Of a DNA stretch of 64,000 bases, positions 21,515-32,264 are shown one piece after another (within the stretch, counting starts at the first letter, position 1; each line of letters begins with the position of its first letter). Source of the DNA: Batillaria attramentaria. Taxonomy: Eukaryota > Mollusca > Gastropoda > Batillariidae. The notes beneath the pieces were generated by a model. The model was not told the DNA's origin. It searched no databases and saw nothing but the letters and a program-made list of their open reading frames with translations. The stretch is from the NCBI GenBank assembly GCA_018292915.2, contig JACVVK020000224.1, positions 442,501-506,500 on the forward strand. The letters are read 5' to 3'. The translations under genes were made by a program, and so were the position numbers.

Positions 21515-22690
21515 TTAAAAACTAGTTGAAATTCTCTTGTAGATAAGGAGATAAATCGTGTTGCTAGGTATTTCTACAGAATGTGGAACAACAAACCCAT
21601 GGCAGGGCCATGTACTCAGCATTTTCAGCTAGAAAGACGTCGAAGAAACCTAGGAAACCCTTGTATTTTGGAAGCTGTAAATACTCGGGGACAACGAAGC
21701 GATAGGCATCTCATCTCTCACATACACGACGACACATGACGACTTGGGAAAAGAGACACGAGTCGACTTGGGGAAGACACACAACTACAACACCACTCCG
21801 ATTGTTCTTCTACCTGACCACATCGCAGCTGAGAGCGACTACACTTCGGAACGGACAAGTAGAGGAGGAAGAACTGGGATCGTCACTAGCAGACTACGCT
21901 TCCAGCTGATCTCGGCGTGACCAGCTGACGAATGCAGGCGTGAAGCAGAAGCGGGTTTGGATGAAGTGAGCGTGACGAACGACGTGGCGGAGCCCTAGGG
22001 GACGTTGCAGCGGGGTGCTGACGTCGGGACTTCGATCGACTTAGGCCGGGCGACGCGACATAGGATCGGCAGGATTAAGGATCGTCTGCTAGGGAGATCG
22101 CCAATCTAAATCTAGATGACGTAGTAAGGAGTTCCCTTATCTCTAACCGTAAACAGAAGGACCGTGGCGAAACAAGAAGATCGGTAGGTAGATTACTGTT
22201 GATCTGGAGAAGGATAGAACTCCAGGATAACTAAGGATAATCGCTTGTAGTTATCTTCGTCTGGTGGGATGATATAAAAGTAAGAAATTAGGTTTGTTAT
22301 CGTTTCTGAAAGAGTTTGTCGGACTGTCCTTTTCAGGACGGCTTGTTCATTCAAGAAATGGTACTAGCGGTCATGAGAGTTTTATTGACGGACTTGTAAT
22401 TGACTAAGGAAATATTCACTAAACTTGAAGAAAACCTTTACTGATTTTGTTGTGGCGAGTGACAGAGTAAGTTTGTGTGAGAAGTAGCATATTACTCGCC
22501 TGGTGGCAGAATTACCTACAGAAACACCGCCAGCACGCTTACAATATGTGCTTATGTAAGAAGAAACAGTTGTTTTTTTGTTTGATTTGTTACTGTGCTC
22601 TGTATGGATGTGGACGAGGAGACAGAACTATATATGCGTCAATGTGAATAGTTTGTTGCTGTTGCCGAGTAGTATGCAGATTACAGACCA
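21515..22690. other. Intergenic, unassigned
   Basis: No coding found. At 22499 the text CCTGGTGGCAGAATTACC resembles a primer-binding region downstream of an LTR, but no matching second LTR or terminal TG/CA is visible. Confidence 0.35.
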
Positions 22691-23426
22691 CCTGTAGTCA
22701 TGCTGGCTGAATGTATACATATATGTATATATACACATATGAGTTTGGCTATCTGCGACACAAACGTGTATTTTCCGATTGTGCAAGTGATCATGAACGG
22801 TTGCGCACCACTTCCCATTCGACTTTCGAAGTCCTACTTTTGCCTTTCAATTATGCGGGGGTGGATGGGAGTTTGGGGGGTTTTACGTCCTTTACACCAC
22901 TCGCCAGTGCAAAGTTTTAGTGAGTTAACTATGAGTGCTTTACGTCCGAAAATAGTAAGGAAACAGACAGCGACAGTGTGAGTTATGACTTTCCATAACC
23001 CACTCAGTGGTTTACGAGTTCACAAAACACACTCCAGTTACGTCATCAATCAGAAAGTGCGCCACTTCAAACATTTGGAACTCATACGTCACGGCCGGTG
23101 CACAGTTATTTTACTCACTTTTGGGGGTGAATTTCTTATTTCCTTAGATCACGATCACGCATAAAAATGATCGCACAGAAAATTCTCTGCGAAGTCTTTG
23201 CGAGTGCACTTTTGAATGTCAGTACACGAGTACATGCTTTGAGTGATATTCTTCTTAACATCAAGCAATTTCGACTGCCCTACGCATCATTTCCTCACAA
23301 GTCAGTGCGCAGAATTTTGAGGGGGTACAAACGTCACTAGTCACCCTACCAGAAAAATAGAATATCGCAGAAAATGTATGCGACTAGCGCAGCAGAGGTA
23401 AGAGTCTGAATGCTCGTGGTATAAAC
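22691..23426. other. Intergenic, no gene seen
   Basis: Short ORFs only, with no domain signals. Confidence 0.4.
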
Positions 23427-23589
23427 AGCTTACATGATTAGTTCTCATGGTTTACGGCGAAAGACTAACCCCTTGATGGTTCGATTGTTTGCGTAGCTAC
23501 CTCGCCGGACGCTCGGTACCTACGCGAACAATCGAACCATCTCGGGGTTAGTCTTCTGCCGTAAAGCACTCGACCTGATCATGTAAGCT
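23427..23589. mobile_element. Fold-back (hairpin) element
   Basis: The outer ends AGCTTACATGAT and ATCATGTAAGCT are complementary. Inside, the arms TTTACGGCGAAAGACTAACC / GGTTAGTCTTCTGCCGTAAA and GATGGTTCGATTGTTTGCG / CGCGAACAATCGAACCATC pair across a short loop. It abuts a SINE copy directly. Confidence 0.7.
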
Positions 23590-23734
23590 CTATTTCCACC
23601 ACATACGGATGATATCAAAGACGGTGCAACGATGAAAAAGCCAGCACAAATATTTGGCACCGGCCGGAATACAAACTCACGACCCGAGCATTAGGAGTCC
23701 AACGCTCTACCATTCGGCCACCCCGGCTCCCCCT
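23590..23734 (-). mobile_element. tRNA-derived SINE (family A)
   Basis: Minus-strand copy with the head at 23734. Its extreme tail is cut off where the fold-back element begins. Confidence 0.85.
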
Positions 23735-24151
23735 TTCAATCATGCGGTATGGTAAAACGTTAACTCAGTTCCACTGACGAAAGCCTGCCCAAGTCGAAAT
23801 TATAGGCTCCGAGTCAGGTATGGCTATAGTCTTGTCGTCTGCCAATGCGGTCAGTGACCTTCGTGCAGCGTGTTCATACGCTGGAGTTTCAAACGCAGGT
23901 GATCGTCAACTTGGGATCGTCGTGGAATGATCACCAGTAATTTATAATGCGCTGACAAATGACAGTGTCAAACTCAAACGTGATTGCGTTACAATGTTCG
24001 GTTATGATAACTTTGTACATGTAGCAGATTGCGTCCGTCATGGCGAGCACACGTAACACAGTCGATGTGCAACCTAGCCCTGCTTTTTTGTCTTCTTTGA
24101 GACCAGTGTCCGACGAAATGAATAACGCTGATACTGCTGAGGGGTGGATGG
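23735..24151. other. Intergenic, no gene seen
   Basis: Unique sequence without a coding unit. Confidence 0.4.
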
Positions 24152-24186
24152 GTGTTTAGGAGTTTAACGTCCTTTTCCACCACGTA
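24152..24186 (-). mobile_element. SINE (family A) tail fragment
   Basis: Only the tail (GTGGAAAAGGACGTTAAACTC) remains. Confidence 0.65.
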
Positions 24187-24288
24187 TGTGATACTGCTGA
24201 GATTCCATTACCCATGTAGTTAGTTATTTAGGGCTTTAAGCGATAAGTGATAATGTGGCACGTCACGCACATTGTGTGTAAAAATAGT

Positions 24289-24848
24289 AAGTTAGTTAGT
24301 CAGTCAGTTGAGGCTTTACGTCGCGAAAGCAGCAAAGACTATTTCGCGGCTAACCACAGTCTATTCCCTAGTTGCATGCATGTACAAACAGTAACGCAAG
24401 AAGACCACAAACAATATGGTTAACATATTTTTGATGGGCTTGAAAAAGAACGCCTTGCGCTAAATGTAGTTGTGAATTCACGATTCAAGGCTGGTGGGGT
24501 AGAGAAGTATTCACTGAAAGGTCTACACACACAACACCGGCCCAGGTCGCACCGCACAAGATACATGTAGTCACTGGACCTTCGAAGACTCCAGGCATAC
24601 GTTTACAATCAGCCGCCATGATCAGTTCGAATCCGTTAGGAATGCCTCCATTACTGCACTAATGCTTCTGCTTATTTCGATAAGGTCAGCAGATGATAAT
24701 TTGATAATTATAAGAAAGCGCTGACTCATGACCCGGTGAAAAACAAACAAACAAAAAACTCGAGTAATAGAGTGTTTAATTCACAACCAAGGTGATTTCA
24801 AGGTGATTGGGGGGGGGGGGGGGGGTCCGACCCACTGACAATTCATCG
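24289..24848 (+). repeat. Dispersed segment, copy 1 (with family B head)
   Basis: 24301-24665 matches 27999-28350 closely (GAGGCTTTACGTCGCG, ACCACAGTCTATTCCCTAG, CAACACCGGCCCAG, GCCTCCATTACTGCACTAAT). 24682-24800 matches 29105-29240, and 24815-24848 matches 28753-28780. The order of the later blocks differs between copies. Confidence 0.75.
24844..24848. repeat. Target site duplication, left
   Basis: CATCG before the CAGTG terminus. It is repeated at 26678-26682. Confidence 0.7.
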
Positions 24849-25296
24849 CAGTGATGTGGCCAGGGCTCGGACATCGGACATAGACCGATCAAAATGGGAA
24901 ATGTCCCATCGTTTGCACCCCAGCTAGGACATTTGTCCCACTGATTCACAATGCTGGCGGACATTGTCCCATTCATTCATGTTTGGCTCGGTCATGCCAT
25001 TAGAGTTTCATGGCAAGCAGCATTACTCTTTCAACGATGCGAAAATGCGATAGTCACAGAACAGATAGGCCTGCCACCGCCCATAGATTCGGCGTCTGGC
25101 TTCGCGGCGAAACTGTGTCACTGTTATTTTTAGTAACTTCTTGTTGTCAGCTGAAACCGCTCGGCCAATCAAATTCCGTTACCGGCAAAAGCGCTCACTT
25201 TTCTGTGACGTCAACGGTATTTGCGTATTGTTGTCGTCTGCTGCCGACTGAGAAGCGCGTTTGAGACCGTGCTGAAAGTTTACCATCTTATACACT

Positions 25297-25669
25297 ATGC
25301 CACCCAAAACAAGACCCAGGCCCGGAAAAGGTCAGTCATTTTTGATGGCTATGTTAAAAAAGAGCAATGTTTCTCAATCCGCAAGCGCTTCTAACGCGGA
25401 TGACCCGATGGAGGGGGGTAGTGAAGAGCTTCCTCTCAGTTCGGAGGCACCGGGTGGCACTCCTAGTCCCCCATCGCATGAGCCCAAAATCGAAAGATGT
25501 TGAAAACGAAAGTACCAAGACCCCCGCTCGACAACTAGTATCCAGTTGGTTCAAAGTATTTCCATGGTTGGTTTACAATGAAAAAACGCGCACCGTGTTT
25601 TGCAGTGTGTGCATGAAGGACGGTGTAGCCAAAAACTCCTTCACAAGGGGGGTGCGGGAATCTCCGTAA
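25297..25669 (+). pseudogene. Transposase N-terminal zinc-finger fragment (hAT type), frameshifted
   Basis: ATG at 25297 opens MPPKTRPRPGKGQSF and a Ser/Glu-rich linker up to about residue 65. The frame then shifts near 25487-25500 into one encoding RQLVSSWFKVFPWLVYNEKT, RTVFCSVCMKDG and NSFTRG. A W..FPWL...E...VFC.VC pattern is the start of the TTF/BED-like zinc finger that precedes many hAT transposases. A second shift near 25650 would continue as CGNLRKFALSD. The RNase-H-fold catalytic core and the dimerisation region are absent downstream, where hairpins and AT-rich sequence fill the element. Confidence 0.6.
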
Positions 25670-25944
25670 GTTCGCGCTCTCGGACCCTGCAGACGCCGAT
25701 GCAGGTACAAAATCGGATGCAAGCTGAAAAAAGGCAGCTTACCCGAGAGGAGCATGCAATATTACAAGTGGCAAGGGCATTGTGAAGCGATGGAAACAAA
25801 AGAGAGAGAGAGGAGGTTGTACAAATCAAAAACATCGGCATCACAGTTGGAGACCACAAGCTTTTCTTCCTGAATTGTTGTTTGGCTGCTTCAACTCTTG
25901 CCCCAGTGGATCTCTACGGCCACAGAGACTTACTGATTAACTCT

Positions 25945-26248
25945 GACTGCCAAGGCAGGGTAGTGGCCATGCAAATGCATGGCCACTTCCATGCCTTGGC
26001 AGTCAAGGGGTGAAGTGAGAGAAGCTGAAAGTCTTTAGCCCTTTCCCGTCGTAGAACACATTACTGACAAAAGATTTCTAAGGAAGTCTTGTGTCAGAAA
26101 TGTGTGCTCGGATCTGAGAGGGTTAATGGATTCATAGGCATCATGTGTTTCAGTTAACTAAGGGAGAGAAACAGACACAGGGGCACTTTAGCTCATTTAC
26201 CTCTGATGATGCCTGCTGTCCATGCTTTTAGCATGGACGGACAGCAGG
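25945..26248. repeat. Three consecutive hairpins inside the hAT element
   Basis: Hairpin one has arms GACTGCCAAGGCA / TGCCTTGGCAGTC (25945-26004) with an inner TGGCCATGCA pair. Hairpin two pairs ACACATTACTGACA with TGTCAGAAATGTGT (about 26057-26105). Hairpin three pairs CCTGCTGTCC with GGACAGCAGG (26212-26248). Confidence 0.75.
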
Positions 26249-26677
26249 TGTCAGCAGGGGTGAATGTGTTAAAACAGAGAACTGAGAAAGAGACCCTTCT
26301 AACACACTCATGAATACATTCTCTATTCTGACAGTGTTGTCTTTATATTTTAAATTTATATGAAACAATCAGTTAATTACAACAAATTCTTCATTTTATT
26401 CAATATTGTTCTGCCATTTTGAAGTCTCGATTAGAAAATGAAATCAGTTTGTCAATGGTGTCTATTAAAAACTCCTGGTTAATATGACATCTTGTTCTGT
26501 TATTATTTAAAAGTTGTATTAAATTAGAACAATAATTTAACTTGAATTTTTTTTTTTTTTTTTTTTTTTGATGTTTCCATGTCCCATTAATTTTTTGAAC
26601 CAGGACAAAATGTCCTATCAAGTGTTTGGATTCAGGACATTTTGTCCCATCCGGTCTCCGAGCTGGCCACATCACTG

Positions 26678-26682
26678 CATCG
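26678..26682. repeat. Target site duplication, right
   Basis: CATCG immediately after the CACTG terminus. Confidence 0.7.
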
Positions 26683-26869
26683 AGAGATGATGTCTGTCTG
26701 ACTTCAATTCTTTAATTCAGTGCATTGTGTTTAGGTCTGACGGTATGAAGGAGACCATTGTGCACTGCATTTTAAAATACACAACAGATTTGTAGCCACT
26801 GCACCTGGTCATTTTTTTTGTTTTGAAGACTATAGAGCTTTCTTTTGATAATCAAATGTTCATTGCCTA

Positions 26870-26905
26870 ATTCCCCTGATGAAGGGCCCGCTGAGGACCC
26901 GAAAA
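26870..26905 (+). ncRNA. Hammerhead-ribozyme-like core (degenerate)
   Basis: CTGATGA at 26876 and GAAA at 26901 are the two conserved core boxes. Between them GGGCCC and GGACCC can pair as stem II with one mismatch and a GCTGA loop. CCC before the core can pair with GGG at 26909. Stem III is essentially missing, so self-cleavage is doubtful. Hammerheads are known in Penelope-like elements, whose remnant may follow. Confidence 0.35.
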
Positions 26906-27005
26906 TTTGGGTTCCATGCTTTGTTCAGTATAATAGTTGATCACAGCTCTCAAGGAGTTTCTTTTCTAATTATTCTATGTGGATTCTTCCATTTTAAAAC
27001 TCTTT

Positions 27006-27918
27006 CAGGGATGTGTGGAGCCAGCATGACTTTGTTCGTTTTGTAAAGTCAGTATACCTGCACAGTGTGCTTCAACGTTTGTCTGCCGGCCCCATCCCTA
27101 CTTCTGTGTTTCAACTATCTGACTTTTCCATCTTTGTCAGTGAGAGTATGCCATCGCCTTACTGTATTTTGAAAGACATTTATGTGAAACAAGAAAGATC
27201 TTTGTTCAAACTTAACTTTCTGGAGGTGTGCAAGAATCAAGGCACGATTCCAAATGGTCTTCGCCTGAACTTTAACCTTGCTTACAACATCCATAATGAA
27301 GAACTCATTACCTCTATCCAGACTGTTTTAGATTCTGCAAGTTCAGGGATCCATGTCTTGTTAATAATAATAGTTGTTCACAGTTTTCAAGGAGTGTATT
27401 TTCTAGTTATTCAACGTGGATTCATCCATTTCAAAACTCTTTCGGGGATGTGTGGAGCCAGCATGACTTTGTTCGTTTTGTAAAGTCAGTATACCTGCAC
27501 AGTGTGCTTCAACGTTTGTCTGCCGGCCCCATCCCTACTTCTGTGTTTCAACTATCTGACTTTTCCATCTTTGTCAGTGAGAGTATGCCATCGCCTTACT
27601 GTATTTTGAAAGACATTTATGTGAAACAAGAAAGATCTTTGTTCAAACTTAACTTTCTGGAGGTGTGCAAGAATCAAGGCACGATTCCAAATGGTCTTCG
27701 CCTGAACTTTAACCTTGCTTACAACATCCATAATGAAGAACTCATTACCTCTATCCAGACTGTTTTAGATTCTGCAAGTTCAGGGATCCATGTCTTGTTA
27801 ATAATAATAGTTGTTCACAGTTTTCAAGGAGTGTATTTTCTAGTTATTCAACGTGGATTCATCCATTTCAAAACTCTTTCGGGGATGTGTGGAGCCAGCA
27901 TGACTTTGTTCGTTTTGT
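27006..27918 (+). mobile_element. 437-bp tandem repeat with retroelement-like ORF (possibly Penelope-like)
   Basis: Two identical 437-bp units (27006-27442 and 27443-27879) are followed by a partial third that runs into TA repeats; diverged unit text also precedes them (26930-27005). Each unit carries an open frame with FVKSVYLHSVLQRL, then ILKDIYVKQERSLFKLNFLE, then KNQGTIPNGLRLNFNL. A short hydrophobic helix, then IP.GL..., is reminiscent of the N-terminal region of Penelope-like proteins, but I give this low weight. Tandem head-to-tail partial copies are usual for that class. The ORFs of 156 codons arise by reading from one unit into the next. Confidence 0.5.
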
Positions 27919-27925
27919 AAAGTCA

Positions 27926-27996
<71 letters not shown>
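27926..27996. repeat. (TA)n microsatellite
   Basis: About 35 TA units, directly after the tandem repeat. Confidence 0.95.
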
Positions 27997-27998
<2 letters not shown>

Positions 27999-28375
27999 GC
28001 TTTACGTCGCGCAAGCCGCAAAGACTATTTCGCGGCTAACCACAGTCTATTCCCTAGCTGCATGCGTGTACAAATAGTAACGCAAGCAGACCACAACCAA
28101 CATGGTTAACATATTTTTTGATGCGTTTGAAAAATATGTCTTGCGCTAAATGTAGCTGAGAATTCACAAGATTTAAGGCTGGTGGGGTACAAAAGTAGTC
28201 ACTGAAAGGGCTACACACACAACACCGGCCCAGTTCGCACCGTACAAGACAGTCACTGGTCCTTCGTAGACTCCTGGCATACGTTTCCAACCAGCCGCCA
28301 TGATCAGTTCGAATCCGTCAGGAATGCCTCCATTACTGCACTAATGTTTTCTTCTACCCCCAGAGGGTTGGAAAA
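27997..28375 (+). repeat. Dispersed segment, copy 2
   Basis: Matches 24301-24665 at an estimated 85 to 90 percent by eye. See copy 1. Confidence 0.8.
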
Positions 28376-28672
28376 TTTGATTTGACTGGAAATCTACTTG
28401 CTTCTTCTTCTAAGTTGCATGCTATCCGTTGTGTTTGTGTCCTGCATGAGTGACACTACGCTACCCTAAAAGGCCGCACCACCAACAATGGCTATTCCGC
28501 GGCTCAAGCAACGTTCTACTTCGCCAAGTCATTTAAAACACGAGAGATTTCCATAAAACAAGAGATTTGTCGTCTTAAGAAAAATGTCCATAGCCATTTT
28601 GTGTCATGTGCTTTCTGTCAACATGGTCTTTCTAAAAGTGAGGGAAAGTGGATTTAGCAAAGGTCACGAACT
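28376..28672. other. Intergenic with diverged family B text
   Basis: AAAGGCCGCACCACCAACAA, then GGCTATTCCGCGGCTCAAGC, is a diverged family B repeat. No gene. Confidence 0.45.
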
Positions 28673-28674
28673 CG

Positions 28675-28757
28675 GTGTGTGTGTGTGTGTGTGTGTGTGG
28701 ACAGGGGGGGGGGGGGGGGGGAGTGGTGGGAAGGTGAAGGGGGTGGGGGGGGGGGTC
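28675..28757. repeat. (GT)n and poly-G tracts
   Basis: GT units followed by G runs. Confidence 0.9.
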
Positions 28758-28800
28758 CGATCCACTGACAATTCATTGAGAGCAGATGTCTGTCTGACTT
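28758..28800. other. Empty target site of the hAT element
   Basis: TCCGATCCACTGACAATTCA, then TTGAGAGCAGATGTCTGTCT, corresponds to the two flanks at 24826-24848 and 26678-26702 joined without the transposon. Confidence 0.7.
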
Positions 28801-29100
28801 CAACTCTCGGAAACAATCAACGAGAGGATAAGTCCACTACTAGTTTCCCACATGGGACATGACGTCCAAAGCAGTTTGCACCTCGGAAAAAGTACACTGG
28901 GTTTTCTGTCTGAGATACCACACGAGAACGACGCCATTCATTAGATATGCTTATGACGCGAACGAAGTTGAGCTGTTAACTGCTTTCTAATAACTCTTTC
29001 AGCGGCGGTGCGTGCAAGGTTCGACACAACAGAGGCGGACTTCGCACAAAAAGTAGCAGACTGGCTGTCATACTCAAGGGACCGGGAGGGAGGGCGTTTA
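28801..29100. other. Intergenic, no gene seen
   Basis: Unique sequence. Confidence 0.4.
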
Positions 29101-30240
29101 AGACGGGTTGTAAAGGTCAGCAGATAATAATTTGAGAGTTATAAGAACGCGCTGACACAGCCCGGTGGGGAAAAAAAAAAAAAAAAAAAAAAACCTCGAG
29201 TAATAGAGTGTTAAATTCACAACCATGGTGATTTCAAATATGCATGTACTAAGTATGTTCGTGGTGGTGGGGTCGTGCGTCGTTATGCCCATGTCTAAAG
29301 TGTGCATCCGAGATTGCTGGCCCTGCACAAGACAATAGTGCAAGTAGAGGAAAGATGCGTCTGCTACCCATGTACAAGACCCATGCTTGACGTTTTGAAC
29401 TTGTGGTAACCCAAGACTGGTAGAATCTCATTTAACCTATAAATTTTTAACCTATATTATTATTTACTAGTTGTTTTAATCCAGCTTTTTACCTTTTAAC
29501 GAACGGGCCTTCAAACTTGTGGCTGCCGCGAATTAGTCTTTGTCGCTGACGCGGCGTTAAGCCTTAAAATACTCACTCACTCACTCGCGTCTGCTACCCC
29601 TCTAAAAACTGTTTCACGTAGAATGCAGCCACCACTGAACGAATACGGGAGCTGGAGTCTGAGATACGAGCTGTTCCCGGGTAATGGAACACACAGAAAC
29701 GTTTAAGAATCCACCTGAAATGAGTCTGAAAGTTCACCATCCTTCAGAAGTGCGTCTGAACGTTTCTCTGTCATACCCGCTTGTGTACATGGATACATCT
29801 CCAGAGGAAGCCTGGATGAGCTGGATATATTCGGTATGGTACCATATCTTGCAGAACTACAAGAACACTTAGCTAAACCTATGTTATGTTTCAGGACTCT
29901 TAACCACAACCTGCTAGTACACAGCCAGCGCTTTCTATCCATACCACGTAATGAACGGTTATGCAATAAATGTGATGCACACGAAAAAACACGAAGAAAA
30001 AGAACTTAAGTCGCCAACTGTCCCCGGGCAATTCAACCCACAGAAACACAAGAACATACAGAGCCCAAGACAACAGTGCAAGTAGAGGAAAGATGCGTCT
30101 GCTACACCTCCAGAAACTGTTCCACGTAGAATGCAGCGACCACAGAGCAGATACGGGAAACAGGGACGGAGTGCAACATTCCACAATGTTACATCGGCGA
30201 AGAAATCAAAACTGTGACTTCCGATCAAACCTATTCAAAC
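29101..30240. repeat. Repeat-rich block with internal duplications
   Basis: 29105-29240 repeats 24682-24800. The text AGTGCAAGTAGAGGAAAGAT, then GCGTCTGCTAC, occurs at 29337, partly at 29588 and again at 30073; CACGTAGAATGCAGC follows it at 29617 and 30121. A reversed family B copy lies at about 29530-29580. No gene is supported. Confidence 0.6.
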
Positions 30241-30890
30241 GACGAAAAAGTTGAAGAACCAAATTGATGTGGTGATTTCGTTTTTTTCCTGTCGATTTTT
30301 CCATTAATTTACTAACCTAGACTAGTCCGCTGTGATTATATCTGGTGAGTTTTAAACTCACTGGATGTTAAGCTGCTGGTGGCTTATTTACATATTGTAA
30401 GCAAATGGTTATGCTGAATGTTATATTGTGAGGACAGGATCCAAGCAAAAAGCCACAGTTACTGTTCAAAGTGTAACTGAATTTCATTTCTATTTCTCTG
30501 GTAGATCTGAATTGGATCTGAATTTCATTCTCCTTGCTAGACACTCTAAAATTATGAAAAGGATATTGGTAAAACTACAATTATTTAGTGTGGAAATAGG
30601 AACATAAATAGGAAAATTTTATCACGCTTACGTTGTAGATAAGATACTATGGGCTCCTTCAAGTAACGCTAGCCTGATGCCACGTGCACACAGAGAACGA
30701 ATTTTGTAACTTTCCGATCCTTCTCATTGATGACAGCACTTGGAAAGTATCCATAGACGTAATAGAAGTATTATGATGATGTGTTTCCATAAGCAAACAC
30801 TCATGCATTTTGTAGAAACTTAAAAAATGTGTTTTCCTTTGCCTAAGAATTCTGTCAGTGGCACCGAAGGCAGCCATGTTGTTTTGAAGT
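30241..30890 (+). repeat. Interspersed repeat, second copy
   Basis: 30442-30850 matches 16580-16975. It continues into TTTGCCTAAGAATTCTGTCA, then GTGGCACCGAAGGC, as near 18780. Confidence 0.7.
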
Positions 30891-30959
30891 TCTATCGAAA
30901 ACCTGGATGCACCAATTTCGTAATTTTAGATTACAAGTTCCATCCTAAAGTTTATTGTT

Positions 30960-31560
30960 GTTGAAAAGGTATGCATGATCTTTATATCGTCGCTGGACAT
31001 TGACTACCCTGCTACCAGTGGGATTATAAAACTATTTTAATTTTTTTAAAGAAAAAAAAAGGAAAGAAAAGAAGGTATTTCAAAGAAACTGAAAAGGTCT
31101 TCGTGGTCTTCGTCGCTGGACACTGACCCTCCTGGCATGCAAAGATTGTGCTGTTTATGTAAGCAGCTGGAAAACCTCAGTATGTCAGGCATGCAGGACA
31201 AACATGCTGCAGGCTCAAAGATGGCAAACTATTTTGAATTTGATTTAAAAAAAAAATAATTTAAAGAATTTGAAAAGGTCTGCATGGTCTTATCGTCGCT
31301 GGACATTGACACTCCTTCTGCCAGTAGCATGCAACGATTGTGCTGTCGATCATGTGAGCAGCTGGCAAACCTCAGTATATGCTGCGGGCTGCAGGCCCCC
31401 ACGGTGATGTCGACACTGGCCTGGCTGGAGGGCGTAACACCCCGGGCATCTGCGCAGACAGGAACACTGGCCTCATGACCACGACGCAGACACTGACAGG
31501 ATGCACGGCACTGGAAATGAGCATCAGCAAAACCTACGTCGTGGGGGACAGCACACATAG
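30960..31560. repeat. Imperfect direct repeats
   Basis: AAAAGGTCTNCNTGGTCTT, then TCGTCGCTGGACA, recurs at about 30966, 31090 and 31273, each followed by CC or CT-rich text and GCATGCAA. TGTGCTGT with AGCAGCTGG and AACCTCAGTAT recurs in the last two. A minus-strand frame of 120 codons covers the third copy, but coding is unproven. Confidence 0.55.
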
Positions 31561-31690
31561 ATACAATAAGTTGAACTAATGTAGTTAACACTACGCAAGG
31601 AACAGACTACTTCACGGCTAAGCATAAAGCTACGTGCGTTTCAGCCAGGTCTATTAAAAGGTTTTTGCCCTCAAACACGATGTAAATATA

Positions 31691-32109
31691 CAGTCTTCAC
31701 AAAAAGTTAAGGACCAGTCAACATAATGGGTGACAGTTTCAATAAATCAGAAAAAAAGGAATAAGATTTTTCCCGTAAAATTCGGTAGCAAGGTTAAGGG
31801 GTAATTAGTGAACATGGCAACCACTGTGTGGATGGCACGTGCGCGTCACACAGCATGCTTCGCGCGTTCGAAAATCTGCAATTTCGGCAAAACTAGACCG
31901 AGTTTCAGTGTTCAGTGAGCGATATCTGGGGCTTTCTGCACGGCAAAAGTGAGATGCAGGTCAAAGAATGCATCTCTGGTTATGAACTGTGCTCATTTGT
32001 TTGCCTACATAAGCCGCCGTTTCAGCGATGTTCAGCACTACACCAGCATGCCACCACGACAAAAGTTAAATGATATTTGCAAGTGGTCCTTAACTTTTTG
32101 TGAAGGCTG
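31691..32109. mobile_element. Tc1/mariner-like element, 419 bp, internally deleted
   Basis: The termini CAGTCTTCACAAAAAGTTAA, then GGACCA, and the complement of GGTCCTTAACTTTTTGTGAA, then GGCTG, match over about 26 bp with one mismatch. TA flanks both ends, as expected for this superfamily. Near the right end, 32048 begins MPPRQKLNDI, which resembles the start of a Tc1-type transposase, so this side was the 5' end of the gene with most of the frame deleted. Confidence 0.85.
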
Positions 32110-32110
32110 T
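32048..32110 (+). pseudogene. Transposase N-terminal stub (Tc1-like)
   Basis: MPPRQKLNDICKWSL begins at 32048. The first ten residues fit the conserved start of Tc1-like transposases (MPP+...L...), after which the frame enters the terminal repeat. The helix-turn-helix and DDE core are missing. Confidence 0.5.
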
Positions 32111-32264
32111 ACAATTAAATCCTCACTGGTTTCAATGAGATACAAAACAAATTTCTTGGCAAGTCTGAAACTTTGGGGAAAAAAACTATACAAAGGTATA
32201 AATTTGAAGGAGGTCGATCAATTGGTGATACATTGTTTGAAAGTTCTGTATTTGAAATGAAATT

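Larger units (their letters stand above)
24849..26677. mobile_element. hAT-like DNA transposon, 1829 bp, defective
   Basis: The termini are CAGTGATGTGGCCAG and its exact complement, followed by partly matching CTCGGA text, and are flanked by CATCG on both sides. CAGTG ends are typical of hAT elements, and 5-bp duplications are known for a subset of them. An uninterrupted relative of the flanking sequence (CACTGACAATTCATTGAGAG) lies at 28763-28782, supporting insertion exactly here. Subterminal copies of GGACATTTTGTCC and TGTCCCAT occur on both sides. The coding remnant at 25297-25669 encodes a zinc-finger-like segment only, so the element is non-autonomous now. Confidence 0.8.

Noticed and set aside
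31229..31591. Minus-strand 120-codon ORF with many cysteines
   Set aside because: It spans imperfect direct repeats and has no recognisable pattern, so I kept only the repeat call.
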